Positions 41,096-50,500 of a DNA stretch of 64,000 nucleotides are shown piece by piece. The stretch comes from Phymatolithon calcareum. Taxonomy: Eukaryota > Rhodophyta > Florideophyceae > Hapalidiales. The notes under the pieces were generated by a model. It worked only from the letters and a program-made list of their open reading frames with translations. It was not told the DNA's origin and searched no databases. The stretch spans positions 2,666,001 through 2,730,000 of the forward strand of contig OZ345354.1 of NCBI GenBank assembly GCA_977006965.1. The letters are read 5' to 3'. Numbering within the stretch: the first letter of the stretch is position 1; each line of letters starts with the position of its first letter. The translations under genes and the position numbers were made by a program.

Positions 41096-41403
41096 AACAC
41101 GATTTTGCTTTTTTTGACAAGTTTCTTCTCAAAAGCCCCACAGCCGTACAAATATACCAAGGCTTTCTCGGGTGAAAGGGCGGCTCTTCTATCTGAGCAC
41201 CTAGCATATCCTCGATAATAGATTTTACTATCGCATAGAGTGCTCTGCGTATCATAATGGATGAGTAGTTCTTTTGGCAAGGGGTGCCGATTTAGCGAAC
41301 GGGGAAATTTAAACATGGACCGAAACAGAGGGGAATTCCCCACTTTTTCGGTCGATGTAGCGAATTTCCTCGATCAAAAACCCTAGCTGTATTCAAAATT
41401 TTA

Positions 41404-41462
41404 ATGTCGTGCGGTAAGCTACTATTTTTTATTTAATAAAAAAATAGCTTATCGTACGACAT
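41404..41462. repeat. AT-rich inverted repeat, about 27-bp arms
   Basis: ATGTCGTGCGGTAAGCTA pairs with TAGCTTATCGTACGACAT through two mismatches, with T-run and A-run continuing the stem around a TTTAA loop. It lies 284 bp upstream of the GTPase-Sel1 start codon. Confidence 0.8.
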
Positions 41463-41745
41463 TTTAACCAATAAGCAACAGTAAAGAGCAGTCATTGGCG
41501 ATTCCAGTGATGTAAAAACATCGAAAATTCAAAAAATGACATATCTCTCTCTGGATAACTACGGTAATTCTGAACACTCTCCCAAATTAGTTCATCTTTT
41601 AGTACTTTTCAAGCAAAATCTGTATATTTTCCCATTTGTCGCACCTCCCAGCATTCGGCAGTCGTGGGCAGTCACAATTGTCCAAGCCGTGAACAGTTTC
41701 AACGAAGTGGCGAAGCGGTTAGCGATAATTACCTGCCTAGTAACC

Positions 41746-43368
41746 ATGAGCAAACCCACTTCCAACTCCTTTCGCAACCTGCCAGCCATTGCGTTGGTCG
41801 GAAATCCGGGCTCTGGAAAAAGCACTCTTCTTAACGGACTGGCTGGAAGTCCACAATTCAGAAGTGGGCCCAGCTTATGTGAAGGTCTGACGCAAGTTCT
41901 TCAAGCTTATTCGGTGAGAAACGTGACGCTGTACGACACCCCTGGCCTCTTTGATGTCTCGAGAAGCAAGCAATCAGGCGAAGAGCTGGACAAGTTACTC
42001 TCCCAAAATATCGCGTTGAAGATTGCGTTCGTTGTCACGTTGGATGAAGGCCGAGTGAGACGGAGCGACATTCTCACCATCAAGCTCGTACTCGATGCTA
42101 TCTCAGTGGATACCAACGACCGGTTCGGGGTGATCGTCAACAAGATGGGAGAGAGTGTTGAAGCCTTGATGCGAGACGACCCGGAAAAGGAATGCAGAAT
42201 GCGCAAATGTTTGACGGGCAATCGCAACACAAGCTACTGGTGCTACGTGCGGAAAGAGATCTTCCTTGAGGGGGAAGATGATAAATGTCACGCGACGCCG
42301 GCACTGCAGCGTCTACTCCATGGTCTTCCTGTGACGAAGCCTTTGTACACAACGGTTTCCAGAGTAGAAACACAAAACTTGGACACGCTTCTGGAGGCTG
42401 TGGAGGTTCGAGCTAGAGAAGTCGAAAATTCCAAGGGAGAAGAATTTAGGGGCATGATGGAAGCCTATGAGCTACAAAAGCTTGCTGCTGAAGAGCGAAT
42501 CAGAAAACTGGAACAAGAGCTCCATGAGCCGAGGTCGAAGAGTGCACATGGCTCCAGAAAAACCATTGAGGATGGTAGACAAGCAGAAGATGTCAGAGTC
42601 GAAGTAGTGGCGGACTCAGTTCGCGCAGTTGAGATATACAACCGGGCCATCGAAGAAGGTGGCGATGTGAATGCAATGATCCTCCTCGCAAGGTTGCTTG
42701 GACGTGGCGCGGACGGGGTACCAGCAGATACAGTTCGCGCAGTTCGTCTGTACGAACGGGCCATCGAAGAAGGTGGCAGTTTGCGAGCAATGTACAACCT
42801 CGCAGTATTGCTTCGACGTGGCGTAGACGGTGTACCAAAGGACCCGGTTCGCGCAGCTCAGCTGTACAACCGGTTAATCGAAGAAGATGGCCATGTGAAA
42901 TCAATGTATAGCCTCGCATTGTTGCTTCGACGTGGCGCGAACGGGGTACCAGCAGATACAATTCGCGCGGCGCGCTTGTACAACCGGGCCATCGAAGAAG
43001 GTGGCGATGTGAAGTCAATGTATAACCTCGCAGTGTTGCTAGAAGATGGCGCGGACGATGTACCAGCAGATGCAGTTCGCGCTGTTCATTTGTATAGGCG
43101 GGCCATCGAAGAAGGTGGCGATGTGAGAGCAATGTTCAATCTCGCAGAGTTGCTCCGACGTGGCGCGAACGGTGTACCAGCAGATATAGTTCGCGCAGTT
43201 CACCTTTACAACCAGGCAATCGAAGAAGGTGGCCATGTGAAATCAATGTACAACCTCGCAGTGTTGCTTCGACGTGGCGTGGACGGGGTACCAAAGGACC
43301 CGGTTCGCGCAGCTCACCTGCGCAACCGACTTATTGCAGAAGGTATCGATGTGAAAAAATTGCGGTGA
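41746..43368 (+). CDS. GTPase-coiled coil-Sel1 repeat protein, 540 aa
   Basis: The start MSKPTSNSFR was chosen because the paralogue at 38730 begins at the same codon; the frame is open 210 bp further upstream. The GTPase domain (about 1-190) has P-loop GNPGSGKST (19-27), a DTPG motif at 64-67 and VNKMGE (131-136, in the NKxD position but without the Asp), close to AIG1/GIMAP- or septin-like GTPases. A coiled coil follows (about 215-270, LAAEERIRKLEQEL). Then come six full 38-residue Sel1 units and a partial one (VRAVxLYNRAIEEGGDVxSM, then LAVLLRRGxDGVPAD). Sel1 arrays form solenoids that bind partner proteins. There is no signal peptide or membrane helix, so it is cytosolic. Neighbouring units are very similar in DNA, implying ongoing repeat exchange. 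Function unknown; the architecture resembles a switch plus a binding array. Confidence 0.85.
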   Translation: MSKPTSNSFRNLPAIALVGNPGSGKSTLLNGLAGSPQFRSGPSLCEGLTQVLQAYSVRNVTLYDTPGLFDVSRSKQSGEELDKLLSQNIALKIAFVVTLDEGRVRRSDILTIKLVLDAISVDTNDRFGVIVNKMGESVEALMRDDPEKECRMRKCLTGNRNTSYWCYVRKEIFLEGEDDKCHATPALQRLLHGLPVTKPLYTTVSRVETQNLDTLLEAVEVRAREVENSKGEEFRGMMEAYELQKLAAEERIRKLEQELHEPRSKSAHGSRKTIEDGRQAEDVRVEVVADSVRAVEIYNRAIEEGGDVNAMILLARLLGRGADGVPADTVRAVRLYERAIEEGGSLRAMYNLAVLLRRGVDGVPKDPVRAAQLYNRLIEEDGHVKSMYSLALLLRRGANGVPADTIRAARLYNRAIEEGGDVKSMYNLAVLLEDGADDVPADAVRAVHLYRRAIEEGGDVRAMFNLAELLRRGANGVPADIVRAVHLYNQAIEEGGHVKSMYNLAVLLRRGVDGVPKDPVRAAHLRNRLIAEGIDVKKLR

Positions 43369-45045
43369 GTGCATTTGAAGGGGTGTGCTACGTCTCAACG
43401 TTAGAAACAATGGTGGAAGAGGTAGGGTGCAGTTTTTTACTTTTCCTCTGTAATATGAACAATACTCAATGGCACATAAAGTACTACCAAGCGTGAACCG
43501 GAAGATTTTTTCTGAGAAAGTTCCTCAGGTCGCTATAGAGAGGATCGCAGAAGAAAACCAGTCCTCACCATACCTCAAGATTTTGGAATCTCTTGTTAAA
43601 CAAACCGGCGCTCGATGCTTTGTTCGAGCTTCACAACGCACGATGTTGTACTTTTTTATTTTAGAGCGGCAAGGGAAATTTGGCCAAGCATGTGACAATG
43701 ATGCTGTACGCCGACGGCGATGAGGCCGAGCGAACGATGCTCGCGAAGAGATCGATGCACTGTGACTGCGAGACTCCATGATCATGAAACTGTCCCAGCC
43801 GGGTATCTTGTGCAACCAGGAATTTTGCCCGTCGCATTGCAAGTTTTTCGAGATGGGGTTTAGGTCTCCTACTGGCCAAAACACTATCTCCTGCGGATAC
43901 TGTGATAGAACATTGATCATGCCGTGGAGATTGTCTGCAGTACACAAGAATGTCTGAAAAGAAGACGTTGAAAGATGTCCAGAACCCCTACTGGCGCAAA
44001 CCTTAAATGGATTTCTTCGCCTTGAAGGACGTCAACTACAGTAGTTGCCGCCTTCAAAGCAACTGTATTGTACTAAATTGTATGCCGCATTCCCCCAAGT
44101 GAGGTTCCCAGCGCTTCGAGAGCCTATGTTTTCTGCATTTTGTACTATCCGTTGCGATACTCCGTGTTTTTTCTATGTTTCGGTTCGAATCGTCGCTGAA
44201 GAGTTATTCCGAGGTTGGTTGGACACACTAAAGTGACACCTTGCGAACCATGCGGTGCTTGTCCATGCGGAGTATGCGTCCAAACCCATTCTATCGCTGG
44301 TCTCTTTCGCGCAGGATGACTTCGAGACAATGACCTCGAGCCTTTTTGCCACTGTTCATCCGACTATTAGTTCGGCGGAATACTGAGTCACGTTTTGCAA
44401 GAGATAAGACAGACTCGGGTCTGCTGTTTAACATCGTTCACTCTCCGAACATACATTGCGCTCTCAAGTGTTTTTTCATGTGCCCTTTTCCTCACAAGCC
44501 AAGCTATCATCCTTGAATAAACTATTCATTGAACCTGAGTAAGGCTTTTTTAAAAAAAAACCTTACATACTCAGGAATATAAGGGCCAGGCTTCCTGAGT
44601 TGCTGCTTACCGCATTCTAATGTCAAAGTGTTTTGCCCTCTTGCAGGTTGTCAGGAGATTACAGTATACTTATCTTAGAGTATCTTCGTTTTGCGTGATC
44701 TCGATGATTACCTTGTTTTATAGCCGAAGCTCATCTACTACGGCTGTTTTCGGACTGCTTCCAAAACCGTCACATCATGTGATCACAGCAGTGATAAATT
44801 ATTGCAATTAAGATCCGCTTCCATTTCAATACGTTTCACATGGCGAACCCGCGTTCGTCCGTATCAAAATTGGACGTTTCTTTGTAACATGACGAACCTA
44901 GAGCGTGCACACGCTTCCACTGAAAATTCAAACAAATCACTTCCGCAACCCACTTGGCCTTGTTCTCCTTTGCCTCATCTGTACACCCGCGCTCGCACTC
45001 TCGGAGGCATTGGCTATCTTTCCAATTGTGCGGTAAACCCGCATC
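43369..45045. other. Intergenic stretch before the malectin gene
   Basis: Frames up to 140 codons occur on both strands without motifs. A hairpin lies at 44534-44575. The promoter of the malectin gene should be at the right end. Confidence 0.35.
44534..44575. repeat. 42-bp hairpin with T-run/A-run stem
   Basis: CCTGAGTAAGG pairs with CCTTACATACTCAGG (a small bulge), with T and A runs between them. It might act as an RNA hairpin or a MITE remnant. Confidence 0.6.
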
Positions 45046-47565
45046 ATGAATTCTCTTCTATTGCTTATCTTCACCGCTTTGGCAGTCCTTGCCGCACAAG
45101 CTCGGATTCTGCTTGACTGTGGCGGCAAACTACGTCCAGGCTCGGAATGGCGGACAGATGTGGCCAGTTTCACATCGGACAATGTGCTCACCTCTGGTGC
45201 CACCGCTAACGCCCATGGGTTCTATGAGCCCAAGCAAACGCATTGCTACATTACGACTGGTGATCTTATCCTTCGCATTCCCGTTCGCATGGGCAAATAT
45301 AACGTCAAGCTTCTCTTTGCCGAGACATGGCATGCTGCCACGAATGGCACTCGTGTCTTCTCAGTTTCTGTCAATGGTGTGAGTTTGGACAGCGCTCTTG
45401 ATGTTTACTCCAAGGTCGGTTACGACACTCTATTCCCTCTAATGTTCCCGGCTATGTCGGAATCTGGTTTCATCACCATCAAACTCGGACGTATCGCCGG
45501 GAAGAACAATCCGTTCATTTCTGGCGTAGTCGTCGACTATGAGAAAAGCTCGATGACACCCGTATCGGCTTTAGTGGGAAAGCCAGGCACAAAACCACCG
45601 AAGAACTGCCGTGTCAGTACATGGAAACTCAACGTCGGATCGACAAGTGCTGTATCTGACAGCGACTGGGTAGCTGATGCAACCACACTTATTGCCGAGA
45701 CCGACAAGGGGCATGCTGTCGAGAAGTGGATTCCATCGGCCGGATTCGGAGGTTGGAGGGCGCAGTTCCTCTCACATCGCTTCACAAAGGGAAACTCACT
45801 CACTTATCGAATCCCAGTACGGGCTGGCGTTTACACTGTCACTACACTCCACGCAGAAGCTCATATGACTGGTGTCGGTCAGCGTGTATTCGGCATCACA
45901 ATCAATGGTCGTGTCATGCGCAAGGAACTGGACGTATTCGCCAGTGCCGGTCGCAACAAGCCGTTATTGACTACCTTCCGTGGCGTTAAAGCTGTTCGTG
46001 GTCACATTACTATCTCGTTCACCAAAATCGTGGAAAATCCGTTTGTGAACGGTATTGTGCTGCATAGCGCATCCCGACGCTTGCGTATCAATGGTAATGG
46101 GAAGCCCTGTCCCCCGGCGCCGAGCAACCCTGCCCCCATGTTTATGAAGGGCACATTCAAGAATTCGTCCGGGGCTGAATTCGCCACCAATCTCATCGCC
46201 TCCATCACATATGGTCCCGACGGTCGGTTGTACGCCGGATCATTGACGAGCATGCTTTACGCCTTTCGCATCAACTCAAAGCTCACAGTGACAGAAACGT
46301 GCTCTAAAAACATCGGTAGAGGAGGTCCCAACCGTGTTGTGTATGGAGTGGCTTTCAATCCTGGTAGCTCATTGCTCGAACTTTTCTTCTCCACGGGTAC
46401 AACAATGTGGGGTGAACAGAACTCGTTCCCGACGTTTGCAGAAGGCTGGAAGAACGGTCGAGTTGAGAGTGTGACCATGGATGGACCGAACGGTTGTTTC
46501 AATAATAATGTGACCGATGTGGTCACCGGACTTCCTGTTTCCAATGCTAGTCATGGGGTTTCCGGAATCGTCTTCCTTCCCGACGGCCAAATGCTCGTGT
46601 CCGTCGGTAGTGTGACAAACGGTGGTGTGAGAGATGTTCGTTTCGGAGATCTGGACAGCGGTCCATTGGACGGTGCTGTGCTCACATGTCCAAGCAGCGG
46701 TACAGCAATGACGTATTCGACGCCGGAGAATCCGAAGACGGCACGTGTGATTTCTGGGGACTGTAAGATCTACTCTGAGGGAGTTCGTAACGCTTTCTCT
46801 ATGGAGTTGCACACCCTCCGTCGTCTGTACGCCATTGACAGTGCTGCGAATGAGCGGTTTGGAGATTTCCTCACCTCTTGTTCGGGCGCAACACGGCCGG
46901 GTGAGGATCTCCTTGATCGACTCATAGAGTTGCAGAGAGGCCAGTGTTACGGACAACCAAATTTGAACCGCGAGCAATGTCTGTTCCAAGATCCTAAGTG
47001 CAAGAAACCTTTACTCGATACCGTCGAATCAGTGACAACTGGAATCGTGGAGTATCGCGCCAATACATTCCGCGGAAAGTTGAAGGGTAATCTATTTCTT
47101 TCCAGTTTCGTTCAAGGCTCGGGTCCTGGACGACTTGACCGTGTGCAGCTGAACGCAAGAGGATCGGTGAAACAGAATGGGTTCACGAGAAACTTTTCGT
47201 CTATTTCGGGCATCGCAGTGGCGGCTGGTCCTCGGGGAGAGCTTGTTTTCTCCAGCGTATTCGGAGGTCGTATTCTAGTGGCGAAACCGGTGGACCATGC
47301 ACCGGATGAGACGACGCTGCTCTCTGTGATGCCGCGGCAGGGACCGAGTGATGGTGGTATTAGGGTTACACTGCATGGATATCATTTCGGAAAATCACCC
47401 TCAGTTTTCTTTGGAGGAGTGCCGTGCGGTGATGTACAGGTTGTGGATGACAAGACAATTAGCTGTGTTCCACCGAAGAACAACAGAGACACTCAGGTGA
47501 ATGTGCGAGTACTTGGGGCTAATGGAGCTTCATTGAATGGAGGGACCGATTATTGGTACTACTGA
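45046..47565 (+). CDS. Secreted protein: two malectin domains, beta-propeller, IPT domain (839 aa)
   Basis: The first 19 residues (MNSLLLLIFTALAVLAAQA) form a classic signal peptide. Malectin-like domain 1 (about 20-165: LRPGSEWRTD, then YNVKLLFAETW, and NPFISGVVVDYE) and domain 2 (about 188-350: KLNVGSTSAVSDSDWVAD, then YTVTTLHAEAH and NPFVNGIVLHS) bind carbohydrate in their family. Residues about 363-745 form a propeller resembling glucose/sorbosone dehydrogenase-type folds (ASITYGPDGRLYAGS, SGIVFLPDGQMLVSVGS, YSEGVRNAFSMELH). The end (about 755-839) is an IPT/TIG immunoglobulin-like domain (GPSDGGIRVTLHGYHFG). No membrane helix or anchor follows, so the protein is probably extracellular and may act on or bind wall polysaccharides. 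It is intronless and intact. Enzymatic activity is not shown by the sequence. Confidence 0.88.
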   Translation: MNSLLLLIFTALAVLAAQARILLDCGGKLRPGSEWRTDVASFTSDNVLTSGATANAHGFYEPKQTHCYITTGDLILRIPVRMGKYNVKLLFAETWHAATNGTRVFSVSVNGVSLDSALDVYSKVGYDTLFPLMFPAMSESGFITIKLGRIAGKNNPFISGVVVDYEKSSMTPVSALVGKPGTKPPKNCRVSTWKLNVGSTSAVSDSDWVADATTLIAETDKGHAVEKWIPSAGFGGWRAQFLSHRFTKGNSLTYRIPVRAGVYTVTTLHAEAHMTGVGQRVFGITINGRVMRKELDVFASAGRNKPLLTTFRGVKAVRGHITISFTKIVENPFVNGIVLHSASRRLRINGNGKPCPPAPSNPAPMFMKGTFKNSSGAEFATNLIASITYGPDGRLYAGSLTSMLYAFRINSKLTVTETCSKNIGRGGPNRVVYGVAFNPGSSLLELFFSTGTTMWGEQNSFPTFAEGWKNGRVESVTMDGPNGCFNNNVTDVVTGLPVSNASHGVSGIVFLPDGQMLVSVGSVTNGGVRDVRFGDLDSGPLDGAVLTCPSSGTAMTYSTPENPKTARVISGDCKIYSEGVRNAFSMELHTLRRLYAIDSAANERFGDFLTSCSGATRPGEDLLDRLIELQRGQCYGQPNLNREQCLFQDPKCKKPLLDTVESVTTGIVEYRANTFRGKLKGNLFLSSFVQGSGPGRLDRVQLNARGSVKQNGFTRNFSSISGIAVAAGPRGELVFSSVFGGRILVAKPVDHAPDETTLLSVMPRQGPSDGGIRVTLHGYHFGKSPSVFFGGVPCGDVQVVDDKTISCVPPKNNRDTQVNVRVLGANGASLNGGTDYWYY

Positions 47566-47577
47566 GTTGCAATTGCT

Positions 47578-47583
47578 AATAAA
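47578..47583 (+). promoter_or_regulatory. Possible polyadenylation signal of the malectin gene
   Basis: AATAAA lies 13 bp after the stop codon. This is close, so a second AATAAA-like site near 47697 is an alternative. Confidence 0.3.
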
Positions 47584-49165
47584 ATCTTGACTATGGTCGG
47601 ATCAACTTATCTGAGCTCATGAAATGTTTTATGGAGATTGTAAATTATTGACCTCCGCGAACTATAAAAAGTGCGGTACTTGTACATCTGTTTTCATAAA
47701 TAAAAAACATGCTGTTCATTTGAAGAATAAACGGTGTAAACACTGTTGATATCGTCTCTAATTTAGATTCAGTACAAGTATATTGCACTTCTGTGCACTG
47801 TGAAATGAGTCGTTCCCAACAGTGCAATGCTGGAGACGCCAACAATTATTAAACCCCTACAGCAGCCTAAAAGTACCGTAGGGCGCTGGTAATTCAAGCT
47901 GCTACTGGTCCGTCCGTCAGCAAAGCCGACATAATATTTCGACGAAATCTCCAACATCCAGCTGGAGTATTGGACCATTTCGCACTGCTATCTGTCCCAC
48001 ATTGCCTGCACAACTAACAGCTGCTAACAGCACAAGTACCGTGCACTTTACTATCTTTAGTACACTACAGTACTTTTCCGCCTCACTGAAGAGACTAGAG
48101 CACGGCTGGCAGACAAGAATAGCGGCATGAATGATGCAGGCACAGTTTATCATTTCTATACAACAAGCTACTAACAAAAATATTTATCACTGGATGAATT
48201 TAATCTTGTCGAGGTTGTTGCACTATCTCGTTGTTCCTGCCGACCCTTTGTGGAGAGGACGATCATCGCCCACCAGTACGCGTACAGCAAACATCCAAGA
48301 GATGTCCTAGTTTCGTGCTCCCTCCAATAATAATATCTGCTGGCATGATGCACGGCAGTACAACGATACGCACATGGCTGGAGCGATTCCAGTATGACTT
48401 CGTCACGGCATGTCTGCCGACTTGTGCATGCAGCATTGGCGGACTCGCTGTCTATCCCGGGTGGCAGAAATCAGATGTTTGTGCGTGTGTGATTAACGAT
48501 GCTTTCGCGATCTGCCCGCGGGACAAAAATTGTCTGGGGCATATCACACGGAGGAGACAACGGTTGGGAACAATGTCATTGTGAAAGTGAGGGATGGCCC
48601 GGCAGCATAATGCTGCTGTTGATCATGATGATGACGGAAAGGGTGATCGTTCACATTTTTTGACGCGCGAGACGCATTTGCCAGGAGAGTGGAGACAAGA
48701 GATACTCTCATATATGTGTTATGGACACCTCGAGACGCATGAATTCGACCCCCATTACTCTTCGTGCCGCCGCTCTAGAAATGCACATCTTCAGTATATC
48801 GATATATGTGCCGACGTGGCTAAATCGATGGAATTGCACGGTCTTTGTTGAGCACATCGTTGGAGCCGATCTCGCTCGACATCGTCTGCTTGCTTACCCT
48901 TTGTTCAATGCTTCTGTCTCAGTGTACTGTAGCAACAGCAAATAATTCTCGTGTGAGTAGCGCACTGTGATGCCATGAGTGTGAGGCAAAAATAGTTGTA
49001 CGCTTCTGGTTTATTGTTAGAATTGCGGCAAAACTCAAGACTGCAGAACGTCTTCGAGTAAGCGCACTATTACGTGTTGTACATCTGGTCCCGACATGCT
49101 GATCGACAACAGCACTTTCGGGTCTGCACACGAGAATCAAAACCTACTGTAGGATAACAGTCACA
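47584..49165. other. Intergenic stretch, no gene recognised
   Basis: It separates the malectin gene from the 3' end of the RING gene. Frames of 117 and 85 codons on the plus strand have no motif. Confidence 0.35.
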
Positions 49166-50500
49166 TTACGAAAGATGCAAATCAGTTTTCGCTGCCGCAT
49201 CCGTTTCAGAAACATGTGTAGATCGCGATTGATTAGGTGGCGGTTCATCACTCGCATCGACAGTCTGCTCGACAGCCGCTTCTACTGTCTGCGCTTCCGT
49301 GTTCGCGCCTTGTTCTGTAGCTTCGGGTTCAACGACGATGGGCGGGGGAAGGTCAGCCGGGTCAACATCGTATTGGTGTAGTACACGAGTGTTATATCCA
49401 AGACAGTCCTTGCATCGATGGAACTGAAAATGAAAACGAGCGACTGTTTTCGTCTCGCAATCATTGCAAAGCACGCGCGACACGCGGTTCTGGTATCCAT
49501 CAGGTATGCGATCGAGTGCTACACGCTGATCCAACTTGCGATACCAAGCGTTCATGTGACTCTTATCCGGGATACACTTACTGCATACCGGACACACATA
49601 GCTTCTAGCCATATGTTTTTCCAAGCAACTCACATGCATCGGATGAGAGCAGTGCAAGAATATGGTTTGATCGGTACTGGTCGCCAAATAATACCCACAG
49701 ATAGGACAATTAGAGTCCAGATTACGCTCCCGACATGGATGAGTATCCTTCGAATCCAACGGCACGCAAGTCGTACATTTGTCGCAATGATGATTATCAA
49801 TGCCAAGCCCTTTACCGACCCGACATATACCGCAATCCTTACAATGGTACGCATTCGTGGTTGGCGAATCATCGTATAGTCGACAGGGGTCACAGAAGTA
49901 GCGCGCAAACTTGATGCCGCATGTGCGACAACTCTCAGCAACGGGTTGTTCAGCATCACCGCACGCGACACATGCAACAACCTTTGTCGCTCGTCGATCT
50001 ATTTCATGATCTTCAGCTTCGTCATGACATCGACGACATGGATAATATCGCCCGCAACAAGCAGCTTGTATCCAGCAATTTCGCGAATAATGTTCGCAAC
50101 CACGCGAAGCGGACGCACCAGGAAAGACGCCGCGAACCTCCACAGATCGCCGTTGCACGGCGGAGGCCAGCTCGCGTTGTGCTGCGAAGAGCGCGTGGAT
50201 CTGCGCGCCCTTTTCGTCGGATGTTGCTGTTGACTTTTGGATTTCGCGAACCTTCAACTCCAGTTCGGAAGGTGGTCTCTTTTGCGGTGACGGTGGCGAT
50301 GCTGGTGGTGGCGGCGAGACCGAAACCGTATGCGAGGGACCGCAGTGTTCAGCAGTGCAGTGTGGGGACGGCGAAGTGGCGGTGGAGGTGTCTGACGGGA
50401 CAACGGATGAGGATGATGGGGCGGGGGGAGGAGAGAGGCGTGCAACAGCGGCAACCTGACCGTCGCAGCAGGGGTGATCGCTCCGATGAATATGCGCCAT
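49166..50500 (-). CDS. PIRH2/RCHY1-type CHY-CTCHY-RING ubiquitin ligase, 444 aa
   Basis: The first 130 residues are Ser/Pro/Ala-rich and disordered, with a short helix (LELKVREIQKS). A CHY zinc finger (about 133-208: RGCEHYSRNC, ACCGRYYPCRRCHDEAEDHE) is followed by a CTCHY finger (about 215-258), a RING-H2 finger (about 265-306: CPICGYYLAT, LHCSHPMHVSCL, CPVCSKC) and a C-terminal zinc ribbon (about 344-368: VLCNDCETKTV, then FHRCKDC). This order defines the RCHY1/PIRH2 and plant MIEL1/RZPF34 ligases, which ubiquitinate transcription factors and stress regulators. All zinc ligands appear present. The C-terminal 65 residues are acidic and low-complexity. Single exon. The algal substrate is unknown. 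Confidence 0.92.
   Translation of the reverse strand: MAHIHRSDHPCCDGQVAAVARLSPPPAPSSSSVVPSDTSTATSPSPHCTAEHCGPSHTVSVSPPPPASPPSPQKRPPSELELKVREIQKSTATSDEKGAQIHALFAAQRELASAVQRRSVEVRGVFPGASASRGCEHYSRNCWIQAACCGRYYPCRRCHDEAEDHEIDRRATKVVACVACGDAEQPVAESCRTCGIKFARYFCDPCRLYDDSPTTNAYHCKDCGICRVGKGLGIDNHHCDKCTTCVPLDSKDTHPCRERNLDSNCPICGYYLATSTDQTIFLHCSHPMHVSCLEKHMARSYVCPVCSKCIPDKSHMNAWYRKLDQRVALDRIPDGYQNRVSRVLCNDCETKTVARFHFQFHRCKDCLGYNTRVLHQYDVDPADLPPPIVVEPEATEQGANTEAQTVEAAVEQTVDASDEPPPNQSRSTHVSETDAAAKTDLHLS

Larger units (their letters stand above)
40342..41372. mobile_element. MULE-like (Mutator) remnant with foldback ends
   Basis: The left end carries two adjacent perfect palindromes (40342-40385, 40387-40452). 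The right end (about 41276-41372) carries the same blocks in inverted order: GAGGAAATTCGCTACAT outermost, then a TTTTTCGGTC block, then the GGTGCCGATTT block. Between them lies the C-terminal part of a MULE-type transposase. A 9-bp duplication was not found. A solo copy of the end lies at 21435-21514. Confidence 0.7.

Noticed and set aside
42465-43236. Minus-strand frames of 110-179 codons with repeating residues
   Set aside because: Antisense of the Sel1 repeat array.
44145-44330. GGTTCGAATC-like sequence considered as a tRNA T-arm
   Set aside because: No acceptor stem or anticodon arm can be built around it.
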